Source of the DNA: Lentzea xinjiangensis | Lineage (GTDB): Bacteria > Actinomycetota > Actinomycetes > Mycobacteriales > Pseudonocardiaceae | Reading direction: 5' to 3' | NCBI RefSeq assembly: GCF_900110955.1 | Contig: NZ_FOFR01000012.1 | Span: 124,001-188,000, forward strand | Length of the DNA stretch: 64,000 nt | Shown here: in pieces, positions 16,916-26,447 of the stretch | Layout: each line of letters begins with the position of its first letter | How positions within the stretch are numbered: the first letter of the stretch is position 1 | Translations under genes and position numbers: made by a program | The notes under the pieces: model-generated | The model's input: only the letters and a program-made list of their open reading frames with translations | The model's database searches: none | Told to the model about the DNA's origin: nothing

Positions 16916-17158
16916 GTGACTCCTCGACTGACGGGCGCGCTGCTCCAACTGGCACTGCTGGTGATCGGGATACCGGTCGTCTACCTGGTGGCGTTCCCGT
17001 TCGGCCTCACCGCGAAGTCCCTGCTGCCACCGCTCGGCCTGCTCGCGGGCCTCGTCGTCGCAGGTCTCGTGGTCAAGAAAACGGACCAGCCCGTCAGCGG
17101 ACCGCTGACGGGCTGGCTCGTGTTCGGCGCCTGCCTGGCGCTCGCGTTCGCTCTTTAG
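16916..17158 (+). CDS. Small three-helix membrane protein
   Basis: An 80-aa protein started by GTG, 10 nt after the DoxX gene and likely in its operon. It has three hydrophobic segments: [34 protein letters not shown] and [15 protein letters not shown]. It carries no enzymatic motif. Its stop overlaps the stop of convergent ilvD by 4 nt. The function is unknown. Confidence 0.65.
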   Translation: MTPRLTGALLQLALLVIGIPVVYLVAFPFGLTAKSLLPPLGLLAGLVVAGLVVKKTDQPVSGPLTGWLVFGACLALAFAL

Positions 17159-18999
17159 CGGCTCGGGTCGCGCACCGCGCCCGTCGACGCGTCCGTCGCC
17201 ATCCGCGCGTACGCCCGCAGCGCGCCCGTGACCGGGCGGATGCGGTCGACCGGCTGCCACGGCCGTTCGGACGCCTCCATCTTGGCGCGCCGCTCGGCCA
17301 GCACCTGCTCGTCCACCAGCAGCTCCAGGCGCCGCTCGTGCACGTCGATCAGGATCCGGTCGCCGTTCTCGACGAGGCCGATCGTGCCACCGCCCGCCGC
17401 TTCCGGGGAGATGTGGCCGATCGACAGGCCGGAGGAACCGCCGGAGAACCGGCCGTCGGTGATCAGCGCGCACTTCTTGCCGAGGCCGGAGCCCTTCAGG
17501 AACGCCGTGGGGTGCAGCATCTCCTGCATGCCGGGGCCGCCGGACGGGCCCTCGTAGCGCACGACGAGCACCTCGCCCGCCTGGATCTCCTTGTTCAGGA
17601 TCGCCGAGACGGCCTGCTCCTGGGACTCGACGACCCGTGCCGGGCCCTCGAAGTGCCACAGCTCCTCGTCGATGCCGGCGGCTTTGATGATCGCGCCGCG
17701 CTCGGCGAGGTTGCCGCGCAGCACGGCTAGGCCGCCGTCACGCGTGTAGGCGTGCTCGAAGTCGCGGATGCAGCCGCCCGCGGCGTCGGTGTCCAAAGAG
17801 GACCAGCGGTTCGACGTCGAGAACGCCTCGGTGGTGCGGACCCCGCCGGGGGCCGCGTGGAACAGCTCGACCGCCTCCGCGGACGGGTTCTCCGCCCGGA
17901 TGTCCCACTTGCCGAGCCACTCGGCGAGCGTCGGGGTGTGCACCGACGTCACGTCCTCGTTCAGCAGGCCCGCGCGGTGCAGCTCGCCCAGCAGCGCCGG
18001 GATCCCGCCGGCCCGGTGCACGTCCTCCATGTGGTAGTCGGAGTTCGGCGACACCTTGGCCAGGCACGGCACGCGGCGCGACAGGTCGTCGATGTCCTGC
18101 AGCGTGAAGTCGATCTCGCCCTCCTGCGCGGCGGCGAGGATGTGCAGCACCGTGTTCGTCGAGCCGCCCATGGCCATGTCGAGCGCCATCGCGTTCTCGA
18201 ACGCCTTGCGGTTCGCGATCGAGCGCGGCAGCGCCGACTCGTCGTCCTCGCCGTACCAGCGCCTGCACAGCTCCACGACCACGCGGCCGGCTTCGGAGAA
18301 CAGCTCGCGGCGCGCGGCGTGCGTGGCGAGCGTCGAGCCGTTGCCCGGCAGGGAGAGGCCCAGCGCCTCGGTGAGGCAGTTCATGGAGTTCGCGGTGAAC
18401 ATGCCGGAGCAGGAGCCGCACGTCGGGCACGCCGAGCGCTCGACCTCGGACAGGCCCTCGTCGTCCACGGCGGGGGACGCCGACGCGGCGATGGCGGTGA
18501 TGAGGTCGGTCGGCGCGACGGCGACGCCCTCGACGACGACGGCCTTGCCGGCCTCCATCGGCCCGCCGGACACGAACACGACGGGGATGTTGAGCCGCAT
18601 CGCCGCGTTGAGCATGCCGGGGGTGATCTTGTCGCAGTTCGAGATGCAGACGATCGCGTCGGCCTGGTGCGCGTTGACCATGTACTCGACGGAGTCGGCG
18701 ATGATCTCGCGGCTGGGCAGCGAGTAGAGCATCCCGCTGTGGCCCATGGCGATGCCGTCGTCGACCGCGATCGTGTGGAACTCGCGCGGCACGCCACCCG
18801 CCTCGCGCACCGCCTCGGCCACGATGTCGCCGAGATCGCGCAGGTGCACGTGACCCGGCACGAACTGCGTGTAGGAGTTGGCGATCGCGATGATCGGCTT
18901 GCCGAAGTCGCCGTCGGTCATGCCGGTCGCGCGCCAGAGGGCGCGGGCACCCGCGGCGTTGCGGCCGTGCGTGGTGGTGCGAGAGCGGAGCTGAGGCAC
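17155..18999 (-). CDS. ilvD: Dihydroxy-acid dehydratase
   Basis: IlvD (614 aa) dehydrates dihydroxy-isovalerate and dihydroxy-methylvalerate to the 2-keto acids that precede valine, leucine and isoleucine. Iron-sulfur cysteines are seen in [13 protein letters not shown] and [18 protein letters not shown], and the C-terminal [15 protein letters not shown] loop is intact. The length is normal for the long (E. coli-like) form. The start [14 protein letters not shown] is the usual one for this family. It lies on the strand opposite ilvBNC, and no attenuator is visible upstream. Confidence 0.97.
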   Translation of the reverse strand: MPQLRSRTTTHGRNAAGARALWRATGMTDGDFGKPIIAIANSYTQFVPGHVHLRDLGDIVAEAVREAGGVPREFHTIAVDDGIAMGHSGMLYSLPSREIIADSVEYMVNAHQADAIVCISNCDKITPGMLNAAMRLNIPVVFVSGGPMEAGKAVVVEGVAVAPTDLITAIAASASPAVDDEGLSEVERSACPTCGSCSGMFTANSMNCLTEALGLSLPGNGSTLATHAARRELFSEAGRVVVELCRRWYGEDDESALPRSIANRKAFENAMALDMAMGGSTNTVLHILAAAQEGEIDFTLQDIDDLSRRVPCLAKVSPNSDYHMEDVHRAGGIPALLGELHRAGLLNEDVTSVHTPTLAEWLGKWDIRAENPSAEAVELFHAAPGGVRTTEAFSTSNRWSSLDTDAAGGCIRDFEHAYTRDGGLAVLRGNLAERGAIIKAAGIDEELWHFEGPARVVESQEQAVSAILNKEIQAGEVLVVRYEGPSGGPGMQEMLHPTAFLKGSGLGKKCALITDGRFSGGSSGLSIGHISPEAAGGGTIGLVENGDRILIDVHERRLELLVDEQVLAERRAKMEASERPWQPVDRIRPVTGALRAYARMATDASTGAVRDPSR

Positions 19000-19074
19000 T
19001 GCTCCTCCAGATTCAGTTCAAGAAAAAACGCGCGGGACGCGGGGTGAGGCGTCCACCAGTCTGGGAGCGGTACC

Positions 19075-19500
19075 TCAAAGGCTACTTGGGCGCAGGCTCG
19101 CCCAGACCAGCAGACAGGCCAGTGCGAGCGTGATCACGTGCACGGCGGTGCACCACAGGCAGATCTTGCCGATGATGAGGAACTCCGCCGCGACCAGGTA
19201 GACGACCATCAGCACGCCCACGCCCACCGCGCCCAGCCGGACCCACTTCAGCGCGTCGAGGCGCCATGCGAACGGGAGGCAGAGCACGGTGAGGAACGCG
19301 AAGAAGGCGAGCCCGAGGAACGCGACGGGGATGCCCAGCAGCTCCGACTGCTCGCTCGTGGTCACGGTCTCGCAGTCGACCACCGAGTCGGCCGAGCACA
19401 CCAGCGCGCTCGCGTCGAAGTGGGTGTAGGTCAGGTAGGCCGAGGTCAGCAGGCCCGCGATGGACAGCAGCAGGCTCAGCAGCGGGACCCGCCGGATCAC
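19075..19500 (-). CDS. Vitamin K epoxide reductase (VKOR) family protein
   Basis: A 141-aa four-helix membrane protein that re-oxidises the periplasmic disulfide machinery through quinone. The active CxxC is seen as KICLWCTAVHV, and the loop Cys pair is in LVCSADSVVDCETV. No fused thioredoxin domain is present, so a separate DsbA-like partner should exist elsewhere. It starts with GTG at 19500, overlapping the stop of the PH-domain gene by 4 nt, so the two are translationally coupled. Confidence 0.9.
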   Translation of the reverse strand: MIRRVPLLSLLLSIAGLLTSAYLTYTHFDASALVCSADSVVDCETVTTSEQSELLGIPVAFLGLAFFAFLTVLCLPFAWRLDALKWVRLGAVGVGVLMVVYLVAAEFLIIGKICLWCTAVHVITLALACLLVWASLRPSSL

Positions 19501-20024
19501 TTCTCGGACTCCACGGACTCCACGGACTCCACGGACTTCACGGGCTCGTCGGCGACGTCCGCGGTCGTCCCGGCGGCCTTGTCCTTGTCCTCGGTGGCGG
19601 TCACGTCTTCGGCAGCTTCGTCCTCGGCGGCCACGGCCTCGGCGGTCTCTTCGTCCACGGCGGTCGGGTCGGGCACGCGTCCGCCGCTCACCAGCGACAG
19701 CGCCGGCAGGTGCATGAACCGGACCGCGGGCAGGGTCACCTCGGTGTCGTCGTCCTTCACGGCCTTGAGCCAGCCCTTCCGGACCAGCCGGATCGCCTTC
19801 ACCTCCGGCCACCTGACCGTCGTGGTGGCGAACAGGCCGCGGGCGACGATCTCGTCCTCGGTGACCGTCGTGCGGTTGCGGACGACCCAGTAGGCGTAGC
19901 CGAGAGGCAGGACGTAGAGCGCTTGCAGTCCGGGAGCGACCCACGCCACAGGGGTCACGCAGATGGCGATCAGACCCGCCGCGAGCAGCGCGGTCGCCGG
20001 GATGCGAAAGACCAGCTTCTTCAC
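19497..20024 (-). CDS. PH-domain (DUF2581-like) membrane protein with acidic tail
   Basis: A 175-aa protein. Two N-terminal hydrophobic helices (FRIPATALLAAGLIAICVTPVAWV and LQALYVLPLGYAYWVV, given here in short pieces) are followed by a small PH-like beta domain (TVTEDEIVARGL, VRWPEVKAIRLVRKG). The last 60 residues are acidic, Ala/Glu/Asp-rich, and end in SVESVESVESEK coded by a 9-bp tandem repeat. The GTG at 20024 is chosen because a GGAG lies 10 nt before it; longer frames would read into the ilvB leader region. It is divergent from ilvB. The role is unknown. Confidence 0.7.
   Translation of the reverse strand: MKKLVFRIPATALLAAGLIAICVTPVAWVAPGLQALYVLPLGYAYWVVRNRTTVTEDEIVARGLFATTTVRWPEVKAIRLVRKGWLKAVKDDDTEVTLPAVRFMHLPALSLVSGGRVPDPTAVDEETAEAVAAEDEAAEDVTATEDKDKAAGTTADVADEPVKSVESVESVESEK
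19506..19541. repeat. Four tandem copies of a 9-bp unit
   Basis: GGACTCCAC repeated at 19506, 19515 and 19524, with a fourth copy (GGACTTCAC) at 19533. It lies in frame in the 3' end of the PH-domain gene and codes for repeated Val-Glu-Ser. Copy number could vary by slippage without breaking the frame. Confidence 0.85.
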
Positions 20025-20072
20025 CCGGAGGATTCTCCCACGTCCACGATCCGGGAATTCCGTCTCGCAGAG

Positions 20073-20100
20073 TTGACGCACTCTTGCGCGAGGCGATAAC
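20073..20100 (+). promoter_or_regulatory. Putative promoter of the ilvBNC operon
   Basis: TTGACG at 20073-20078 and GATAAC at 20095-20100, 16 bp apart, resemble a housekeeping promoter. Transcription would start just before the leader-peptide ATG at 20110. Confidence 0.5.
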
Positions 20101-20109
20101 GTCCGCCAC

Positions 20110-20157
20110 ATGCAGCGCACGCTCGTTCTCGTACTTCTCAGGCGCGTCGACGCCTGA
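20110..20157 (+). CDS. ilvB operon leader peptide
   Basis: A 15-codon frame encodes MQRTLVLVLLRRVDA. Five of six codons in a row specify Leu or Val, end products of the pathway. Scarcity of charged tRNA would stall the ribosome here and change folding of the downstream RNA. The stop lies inside the first hairpin, and a terminator hairpin follows within 30 nt. This is the known arrangement of ilvB leaders in corynebacteria and streptomycetes. Confidence 0.85.
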   Translation: MQRTLVLVLLRRVDA

Positions 20158-20222
20158 GCCGAACAGCCTGCGTCGACGCGCGACCCTCGCACGACCCGTC
20201 TTCGGGTTGTCGAGGGTTTTTT
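20139..20222 (+). promoter_or_regulatory. ilvB transcription attenuator
   Basis: The region holds three elements. A stem CAGGCG/CGCCTG (20139-20144 with 20151-20156) covers the end of the leader peptide. The 10-bp self-complementary GCGTCGACGC occurs at 20144-20153 and again at 20170-20179, so each copy can pair with itself or with the other (antiterminator). The terminator pairs ACCCTCG with CGAGGGT (20183-20189, 20211-20217) and ACCCG with CGGGT inside, followed by TTTTTT. ilvB starts 35 nt later. This predicts repression when Leu/Val-tRNA is plentiful. Confidence 0.85.
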
Positions 20223-20256
20223 CGTGTCCGGACCCCGATACCCACGAGGCAATGAG

Positions 20257-22089
20257 ATGACCAGCGCACCATCGCGACAGGCTCCCGAGCCCACGTCGCC
20301 ACGTCCAGGTCCGCGGCCGAAACCGGCCCCGCCCAGTGGCGCACCGGTTCGTGTAACCGGTGCTCAGTCGCTTGTGCGATCGCTCGAGGCGGTCGGGTGC
20401 GAGGTGGTGTTCGGCATTCCCGGCGGGACGATCCTCCCGGCGTACGACCCGCTGCTCGACTCCACGAAGGTCCGGCACATCCTCGTCCGCCACGAGCAGG
20501 GCGCGGGCCACGCGGCGACCGGGTACGCGCAGGCCACCGGCAAGGTCGGGGTCTGCATGGCGACCTCGGGACCGGGTGCGACCAACCTCGTCACCCCGCT
20601 CGCGGACGCGAACATGGACTCCGTGCCCGTCGTCGCGATCACCGGCCAGCAGTCGCGGCCGCTGATCGGCACGGACGCCTTCCAGGAGGCGGACATCTGC
20701 GGCATCACCATGCCGATCACCAAGCACAACGTCCTCGTGACCGACGCCGCGGAGATCCCGCGGGCGATCGCGGAGGCGTTCCACATCGCGGCGACCGGCC
20801 GGCCCGGCCCCGTCCTCGTCGACATCCCCAAGGACGTGCTGCAGGAGCAGACCAGCTTCTCGTGGCCGCCCGAGCTGCGCCTGCCCGGTTACCGGCCGAC
20901 GACCCGGCCGCACGGCAAGCAGGTCCGCGAAGCCGCCAAACTGATCGTCAACGCGCGCAAGCCCGTTCTCTACGTCGGCGGTGGCGTCATCAAGGCGGAC
21001 GCGTCCCCCGAGCTGCTGCGCCTGGCGGAGGACACCGGCATCCCGGTCGTCACCACGCTGATGGCGCGTGGCGCCTTCCCCGACTCGCACGAGCAGCACC
21101 TGGGCATGCCCGGCATGCACGGCACCGTCGCGGCCGTCGCGGCGATGCAGAAGTCGGACCTGCTGATCGCGCTGGGCGCCCGCTTCGACGACCGCGTGAC
21201 CGGTCAGCTGAACTCGTTCGCGCCGGACGCCCAGGTCATCCACGCCGACATCGACCCGGCCGAGATCTCCAAGAACCGCCGCGCGGACGTCCCGATCGTG
21301 GGGGACTGCAAGGAGATCATCACCGAGCTGATCGACGCGGTCCGCGCCGAGCGCGAGACGGCCAAGGTCAGGGACCTCGCGCCGTGGTGGGAGACGCTGA
21401 ACTCGATCCGCGAGACGTTCCCGCTCGGCTACAACTGGCCGGACGACGGCACGCTGTCGCCGCAGTACGTCATCGAGCGCATCGGTGCGATGTCCCCGGC
21501 CGACACGATCTACACGGCGGGCGTCGGCCAGCACCAGATGTGGGCCGCGCAGTTCGTGAAGTACGAGCACCCGCGCACGTGGATCAACTCCGGCGGTCTC
21601 GGCACGATGGGCTTCGCGGTGCCCGCAGCGATGGGCATCAAGGCCGGTGAGCCGGGCCGCACGGTGTGGGCCATCGACGGCGACGGCTGCTTCCAGATGA
21701 CCAACCAGGAACTGGCGACCTGCGCCATCGAGGGCCTGCCGGTGAAGATCGCCGTGATCAACAACGGCAACCTGGGCATGGTCCGCCAGTGGCAGACCCT
21801 GTTCTACGGCGAGCGGTACTCCAACACCGATCTGGGGACGCACAAGCACCGCATCCCAGACTTCAAGCTCCTGGCCGAGGCTCTCGGGTGCGCCGGCCTG
21901 CGCGCCGAGTCCCGCGAGGAGGTGGACGAGGTGATCGCGAAGGCGCTGGAGATCAACGACCGGCCGGTCGTGGTCGACTTCGTCGTCGGCAAGGACGCGC
22001 AGGTGTGGCCCATGGTCGCGGCCGGCACCGGCAACTCCGAGATCATGGCCGCCCGCGACATCCGCCCCCTGTTCGATGAGGACCTGTGA
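20257..22089 (+). CDS. ilvB: Acetolactate synthase large (catalytic) subunit
   Basis: A thiamine-diphosphate enzyme of 610 aa. It condenses pyruvate with pyruvate or 2-oxobutyrate, the first common step to Val, Leu and Ile. Seen: FGIPGG at the start of the Pyr domain, the catalytic Glu in [10 protein letters not shown], and the ThDP/Mg motif [15 protein letters not shown]...[12 protein letters not shown]. The first ~35 residues are Pro-rich and precede the conserved domain. The ATG at 20257 has GAGG 7 nt upstream. The stop and the ilvN start overlap (TGATG). Confidence 0.97.
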   Translation: MTSAPSRQAPEPTSPRPGPRPKPAPPSGAPVRVTGAQSLVRSLEAVGCEVVFGIPGGTILPAYDPLLDSTKVRHILVRHEQGAGHAATGYAQATGKVGVCMATSGPGATNLVTPLADANMDSVPVVAITGQQSRPLIGTDAFQEADICGITMPITKHNVLVTDAAEIPRAIAEAFHIAATGRPGPVLVDIPKDVLQEQTSFSWPPELRLPGYRPTTRPHGKQVREAAKLIVNARKPVLYVGGGVIKADASPELLRLAEDTGIPVVTTLMARGAFPDSHEQHLGMPGMHGTVAAVAAMQKSDLLIALGARFDDRVTGQLNSFAPDAQVIHADIDPAEISKNRRADVPIVGDCKEIITELIDAVRAERETAKVRDLAPWWETLNSIRETFPLGYNWPDDGTLSPQYVIERIGAMSPADTIYTAGVGQHQMWAAQFVKYEHPRTWINSGGLGTMGFAVPAAMGIKAGEPGRTVWAIDGDGCFQMTNQELATCAIEGLPVKIAVINNGNLGMVRQWQTLFYGERYSNTDLGTHKHRIPDFKLLAEALGCAGLRAESREEVDEVIAKALEINDRPVVVDFVVGKDAQVWPMVAAGTGNSEIMAARDIRPLFDEDL

Positions 22090-22595
22090 TGACCAGGCAC
22101 ACGCTGAGCGTTTTGGTCGAGGACAAGCCCGGTGTGCTCGCGCGCGTCGCCGGCCTGTTCTCCCGCCGCGGCTTCAACATCGAGTCGCTCGCGGTCGGCC
22201 GCACCGAGTACCCCGACATCTCCCGCATGACGATCGTGGTGTCGGTCGACGAGCTGCCGCTGGAGCAGGTGACCAAGCAGCTCAACAAGCTCATCAACGT
22301 CATCAAGATCGTCGAGCTGGAGCCGGCCGCGTCCGTCCAGCGCCAGCTCGTCCTCATCAAGGTCAGGGCCGACGCGACGGTGCGGTCGCAGGTCCTCGAG
22401 ACCGTCCAGCTCTTCCGCGCGAAGGTCGTCGACGTGTCGCCGGAGGCGGTCACGATCGAGGCCACCGGCACGTCTGAAAAACTCGACGCGTTGCTGCGCA
22501 TGCTGGAGCCCTACGGGCTCCGCGAGATCGTCCAGTCCGGCATGGTCGCCATCGGCCGTGGCGCTCGTTCCATCACCGCCACCGCGGTTCGTTAA
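22089..22595 (+). CDS. ilvN: Acetolactate synthase small (regulatory) subunit
   Basis: A 168-aa regulatory subunit with an N-terminal ACT domain (HTLSVLVEDKPGVLARVAGLF) that binds valine for feedback inhibition, and the C-terminal ACT-like half typical of the long form. A GTG lies one codon upstream of the chosen ATG. It is coupled to ilvB by overlap and followed by ilvC after 22 nt. Confidence 0.96.
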   Translation: MTRHTLSVLVEDKPGVLARVAGLFSRRGFNIESLAVGRTEYPDISRMTIVVSVDELPLEQVTKQLNKLINVIKIVELEPAASVQRQLVLIKVRADATVRSQVLETVQLFRAKVVDVSPEAVTIEATGTSEKLDALLRMLEPYGLREIVQSGMVAIGRGARSITATAVR

Positions 22596-22608
22596 ATCCA
22601 GAAGGTAG

Positions 22609-23631
<1,023 letters not shown>

Positions 23632-23647
23632 GGTCTTTTCCCCGGAC

Positions 23648-23682
23648 AGGCCCGTGGAGCGCGTGTGGCGCTCCGCGGGCCT
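23648..23682 (+). terminator. Terminator of ilvBNC
   Basis: AGGCCCG-T-GGAGCGC pairs with GCGCTCC-G-CGGGCCT (stem arms 23648-23662 and about 23668-23682) around GTGTG, followed by TTTCC, 17 nt after the ilvC stop. Confidence 0.85.
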
Positions 23683-23709
23683 TTCCGCTCCCCGCTCCCG
23701 CCCATCCGC

Positions 23710-23715
23710 TAGCTT
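23710..23715 (+). promoter_or_regulatory. -10 element of a leaderless promoter (DUF397 gene)
   Basis: TAGCTT, 7 nt before the ATG at 23723. Confidence 0.55.
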
Positions 23716-23722
23716 CAACCCC

Positions 23723-23986
23723 ATGACCGACAGCGCGCCGATCTACGACGACAAGGCCCACGTGCGCGGCAACCTGGACCTGCGCGGCGCGCAGTGGAAG
23801 CGCCCGCCGGAGCCGGAGCCGGAGGACGGCCACGTCGAGATCGCCTTCGTCGAGCACACCGACGGCGCCACGTACGTCGCCATGCGCAACTCCAAGCAGC
23901 TCGAACCCGTCCTGGTCTTCACGATGGCCGAGTGGGACGCGTTCGTGCTGGGAGCGAAGGACGGGGAGTTCGACGAGCCGTGGTGA
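23723..23986 (+). CDS. DUF397-domain protein
   Basis: An 87-aa protein. The DUF397 core is seen in the C-terminal half: FVEHTDGATYVAMRNSKQ (short of the full block) and VFTMAEWDAFVLGAKDGEFD. In actinomycetes DUF397 genes usually sit beside an XRE-type helix-turn-helix gene (WhiJ/BldB-related systems). None is adjacent here, so this is an orphan. The start at 23723 is set by a leaderless -10 hexamer. It stands alone between the ilvBNC terminator and serA. Confidence 0.85.
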   Translation: MTDSAPIYDDKAHVRGNLDLRGAQWKRPPEPEPEDGHVEIAFVEHTDGATYVAMRNSKQLEPVLVFTMAEWDAFVLGAKDGEFDEPW

Positions 23987-24250
23987 GGTTCGAGCGCCGG
24001 TCGACCGCCCGCCCGTAGCGTCCCAGGACGTGGGCGGTCTGAACGCCGCTGAACACCACGTCCGGGCTGGGGCCGTCCCATCCTGCAAGACGAGAGCGGT
24101 GACCTGGGCCACCCGCCGGAATCCCCGGTTGGGGCCCCTGTCTATGCTCGTTAACAGTCCGGACACATTGCGGTGCTCCGGTCGGCGCGGGCCAGCCGCC
24201 CCCGACCACGCCCGCGCCCCACGATCCGACCCTTCCTGGGAGCGATGTCC

Positions 24251-25840
24251 GTGAGCAACACGAGCCGACCTGTTGTCCTCATCGCCGAGAAGCTCGCGCC
24301 GTCCGTGCTGGACGCTCTGGGCGATGGTGTGGAGGTGCGCCACGTGGACGGCACCGACCGCCCGGCCCTCCTCGAAGCCGTCGCGGACGCGGACGCCCTG
24401 CTCGTCAGGTCCGCTACCCAGGTCGACGCCGAGGTCTTCGCCGCCACCCGCAAGCTCAAGGTCGTGGCCCGCGCGGGCGTCGGCCTCGACAACGTCGAGG
24501 TCCCGGCCGCCACGCAGAACGGCGTGATGGTCGTCAACGCCCCGACGTCGAACATCGTCTCGGCCGCCGAGCACGCGGTCGCGCTCCTGCTCAGCGTCGC
24601 GCGCCAGATCCCGGCCGCGCACGAGACGCTGCAGAACCACGAGTGGAAGCGCAGCAAGTTCAACGGCGTCGAGCTCAACGGCAAGACCGTCGGCGTGGTC
24701 GGCCTCGGCAAGATCGGCCAGCTGTTCGCGCAGCGCATCGCCGCGTTCGGCGTCGAGCTCATCGCCTACGACCCGTACGTCTCGGCCCAGCGCGCGGCCC
24801 AGCTCGGCATCGAGCTCGTCAGCCTCGAGGAGCTCCTCGAACGGGCCGACGCCATCAGCATCCACCTGCCGAAGACGCCGGAGACCAAGGGCCTCATCGG
24901 CGCGGAGCAGCTCGCGAAGGCCAAGCGGGGCGTCATCATCGTCAACGCCGCCCGCGGTGGCCTCGTCGACGAGGAGGCCCTCGCGGAGGCCGTGAAGGAA
25001 GGCCAGGTCGGCGGCGCCGGCATCGACGTCTTCAGCACCGAGCCCACCACCGAGAGCCCGCTGTTCAACGTGCCCGGCATCGTCGTGACGCCGCACCTCG
25101 GCGCGTCCACGGCCGAGGCGCAGGACCGCGCGGGCACCGACGTCGCGAAGAGCGTCATCCTCGCGCTCGCCGGCGACTTCGTGCCGGACGCCGTCAACGT
25201 CCAGGGCGGCGCGGTCGGCGAGGAGGTCCGCCCCTACCTGCCGCTGGTGCAGAAGCTCGGCACCGTGCTCAGCGCGCTGTCGCCGAAGGCGCCGACCAGC
25301 GTCACCGTCGAGGTGCGCGGCGAACTGTCCAACGAGGACGTCGACGTGCTGCCCCTCGCGGCGCTGCGGGGCGTCTTCGCGAGCGTCGTCGAGTCGCAGG
25401 TGACGTTCGTGAACGCGCCGCGCCTCGCCGAGGACCTCGGGGTCAGCGTCGAGCTCACCAAGGAGACGGAGAGCCCGAACCACCGCAGCCTCGTCACCGT
25501 CAAGGCCGTGCAGGCGGACGGCACCACCAACAGCGTCTCCGGCACCATCAGCGGCATCGCGCAGGTCGAGAAGCTGGTGAACATCAACGGCCGCAACTTC
25601 GACCTCAGGGCCGAGGGAACCGTGCTGCTGCTGGAGTACCCGGACCGCCCGGGCGTCATGGGCACCGTCGGCACGCTGCTCGGCGAGGCCGGCGTGAACA
25701 TCGAGGCCGCGCAGATCAGCCAGACCGGCAGCGACGCCGTCATGGTGCTGCGGGTCGACCGCCCGGTCGACACCGCGGTGCTCGACCCGATCGGCGCCTC
25801 GGTGGGCGCGCGCACCGTCCGCAGCGTCGACTTCGGATAG
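24251..25840 (+). CDS. serA: D-3-phosphoglycerate dehydrogenase
   Basis: SerA (529 aa) oxidises 3-phosphoglycerate to start serine synthesis. It is the long type I form: a substrate and nucleotide domain (VGVVGLGKIGQLFAQR near residue 150; Arg in VNAARGGLVDE, Glu in FSTEPTTESP, His in VTPHLGAST), an allosteric substrate-binding domain (about 320-450) and a C-terminal ACT domain (LLLEYPDRPGVMGTVG) for serine feedback. The GTG at 24251 has GGGAG 8 nt upstream; an ATG at 24245 is also possible but too close to that site. About 260 bp without genes lie upstream, with no clear structure. Confidence 0.96.
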   Translation: MSNTSRPVVLIAEKLAPSVLDALGDGVEVRHVDGTDRPALLEAVADADALLVRSATQVDAEVFAATRKLKVVARAGVGLDNVEVPAATQNGVMVVNAPTSNIVSAAEHAVALLLSVARQIPAAHETLQNHEWKRSKFNGVELNGKTVGVVGLGKIGQLFAQRIAAFGVELIAYDPYVSAQRAAQLGIELVSLEELLERADAISIHLPKTPETKGLIGAEQLAKAKRGVIIVNAARGGLVDEEALAEAVKEGQVGGAGIDVFSTEPTTESPLFNVPGIVVTPHLGASTAEAQDRAGTDVAKSVILALAGDFVPDAVNVQGGAVGEEVRPYLPLVQKLGTVLSALSPKAPTSVTVEVRGELSNEDVDVLPLAALRGVFASVVESQVTFVNAPRLAEDLGVSVELTKETESPNHRSLVTVKAVQADGTTNSVSGTISGIAQVEKLVNINGRNFDLRAEGTVLLLEYPDRPGVMGTVGTLLGEAGVNIEAAQISQTGSDAVMVLRVDRPVDTAVLDPIGASVGARTVRSVDFG

Positions 25841-25851
25841 TCACGACGAAC

Positions 25852-25881
25852 CGGGAAGGGGACTGCGAAGTCCCCTTCCCG
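25852..25881 (+). terminator. Terminator of serA
   Basis: Perfect 13-bp stem (25852-25864 with 25869-25881) with loop GCGA, 11 nt after the serA stop. Confidence 0.88.
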
Positions 25882-26060
25882 TGGACATCGGCGTTTCCAA
25901 CTGACGGGGCAGCAGCCAACTACCCGTAGCCAACATTCATACTTTCGGGGCAATCGCACAGACACGATCAGCGATTAGCGTCCCCCCGAGGTTGACCCGG
26001 TGCCGTAGCGGACACGGCACTGATTCGGGTCGAAGGACACACCTCGGTTGGGGCAACGTT

Positions 26061-26447
26061 GTGAAAAGACGATCGAGTCTGGTGGTGTTCTCGGCCATCA
26101 CCACCCTGCTGATCGCACCCGCCACGGCACAGGCACAGGGCGAACAGCTCGCCCAGCCGGTCGGGGGTGCACCGGGGATGGACGCGAAAGCGTTGCACCT
26201 CAAGGTTTCTCCCAGGCTCAAGAGCACCGGTGAGGTCACCGCGTTCGTCGCGCTGGACCGCAAGCCCGCCGTCGACGCGTTCGACGAGAAGAAGAGCCAG
26301 GGCAAGGAAGTCGCGAGGCAGCTGCCAGGCAGGCCCGCGCCGACTCCTCCGCCGCGGCCGATGCGGTCGTCGGCCTGCTCAGGGTGGCGGACACCTCCAC
26401 CAGGGAGCTCTACCGCACGTCCAACGGCGTTCCCGGCGTGGTCGTGA
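26061..26447 (+). pseudogene. N-terminal part of a frameshifted secreted subtilase
   Basis: GTG at 26061 opens a frame with a good signal peptide (MKRRSSLVVFSAITTLLIAP, cleavage near AQA/QGE) and the start of a propeptide (KVSPRLKSTGEVTAFVALDR). From about 26312-26323 the protease-like reading continues only in the frame one base back: after GKEVAR the expected AAARQARADSSAAADAVVGLL is coded there, while this frame runs into low-complexity Pro/Ser sequence and stops at 26447. One missing base near 26316-26319 would explain it. It is either a real disruption or a sequence error. Confidence 0.7.

Noticed and set aside
24000..24250. Leader peptide or riboswitch upstream of serA
   Set aside because: No run of Ser/Gly codons in a short frame, no terminator-like hairpin and no known riboswitch core were found.
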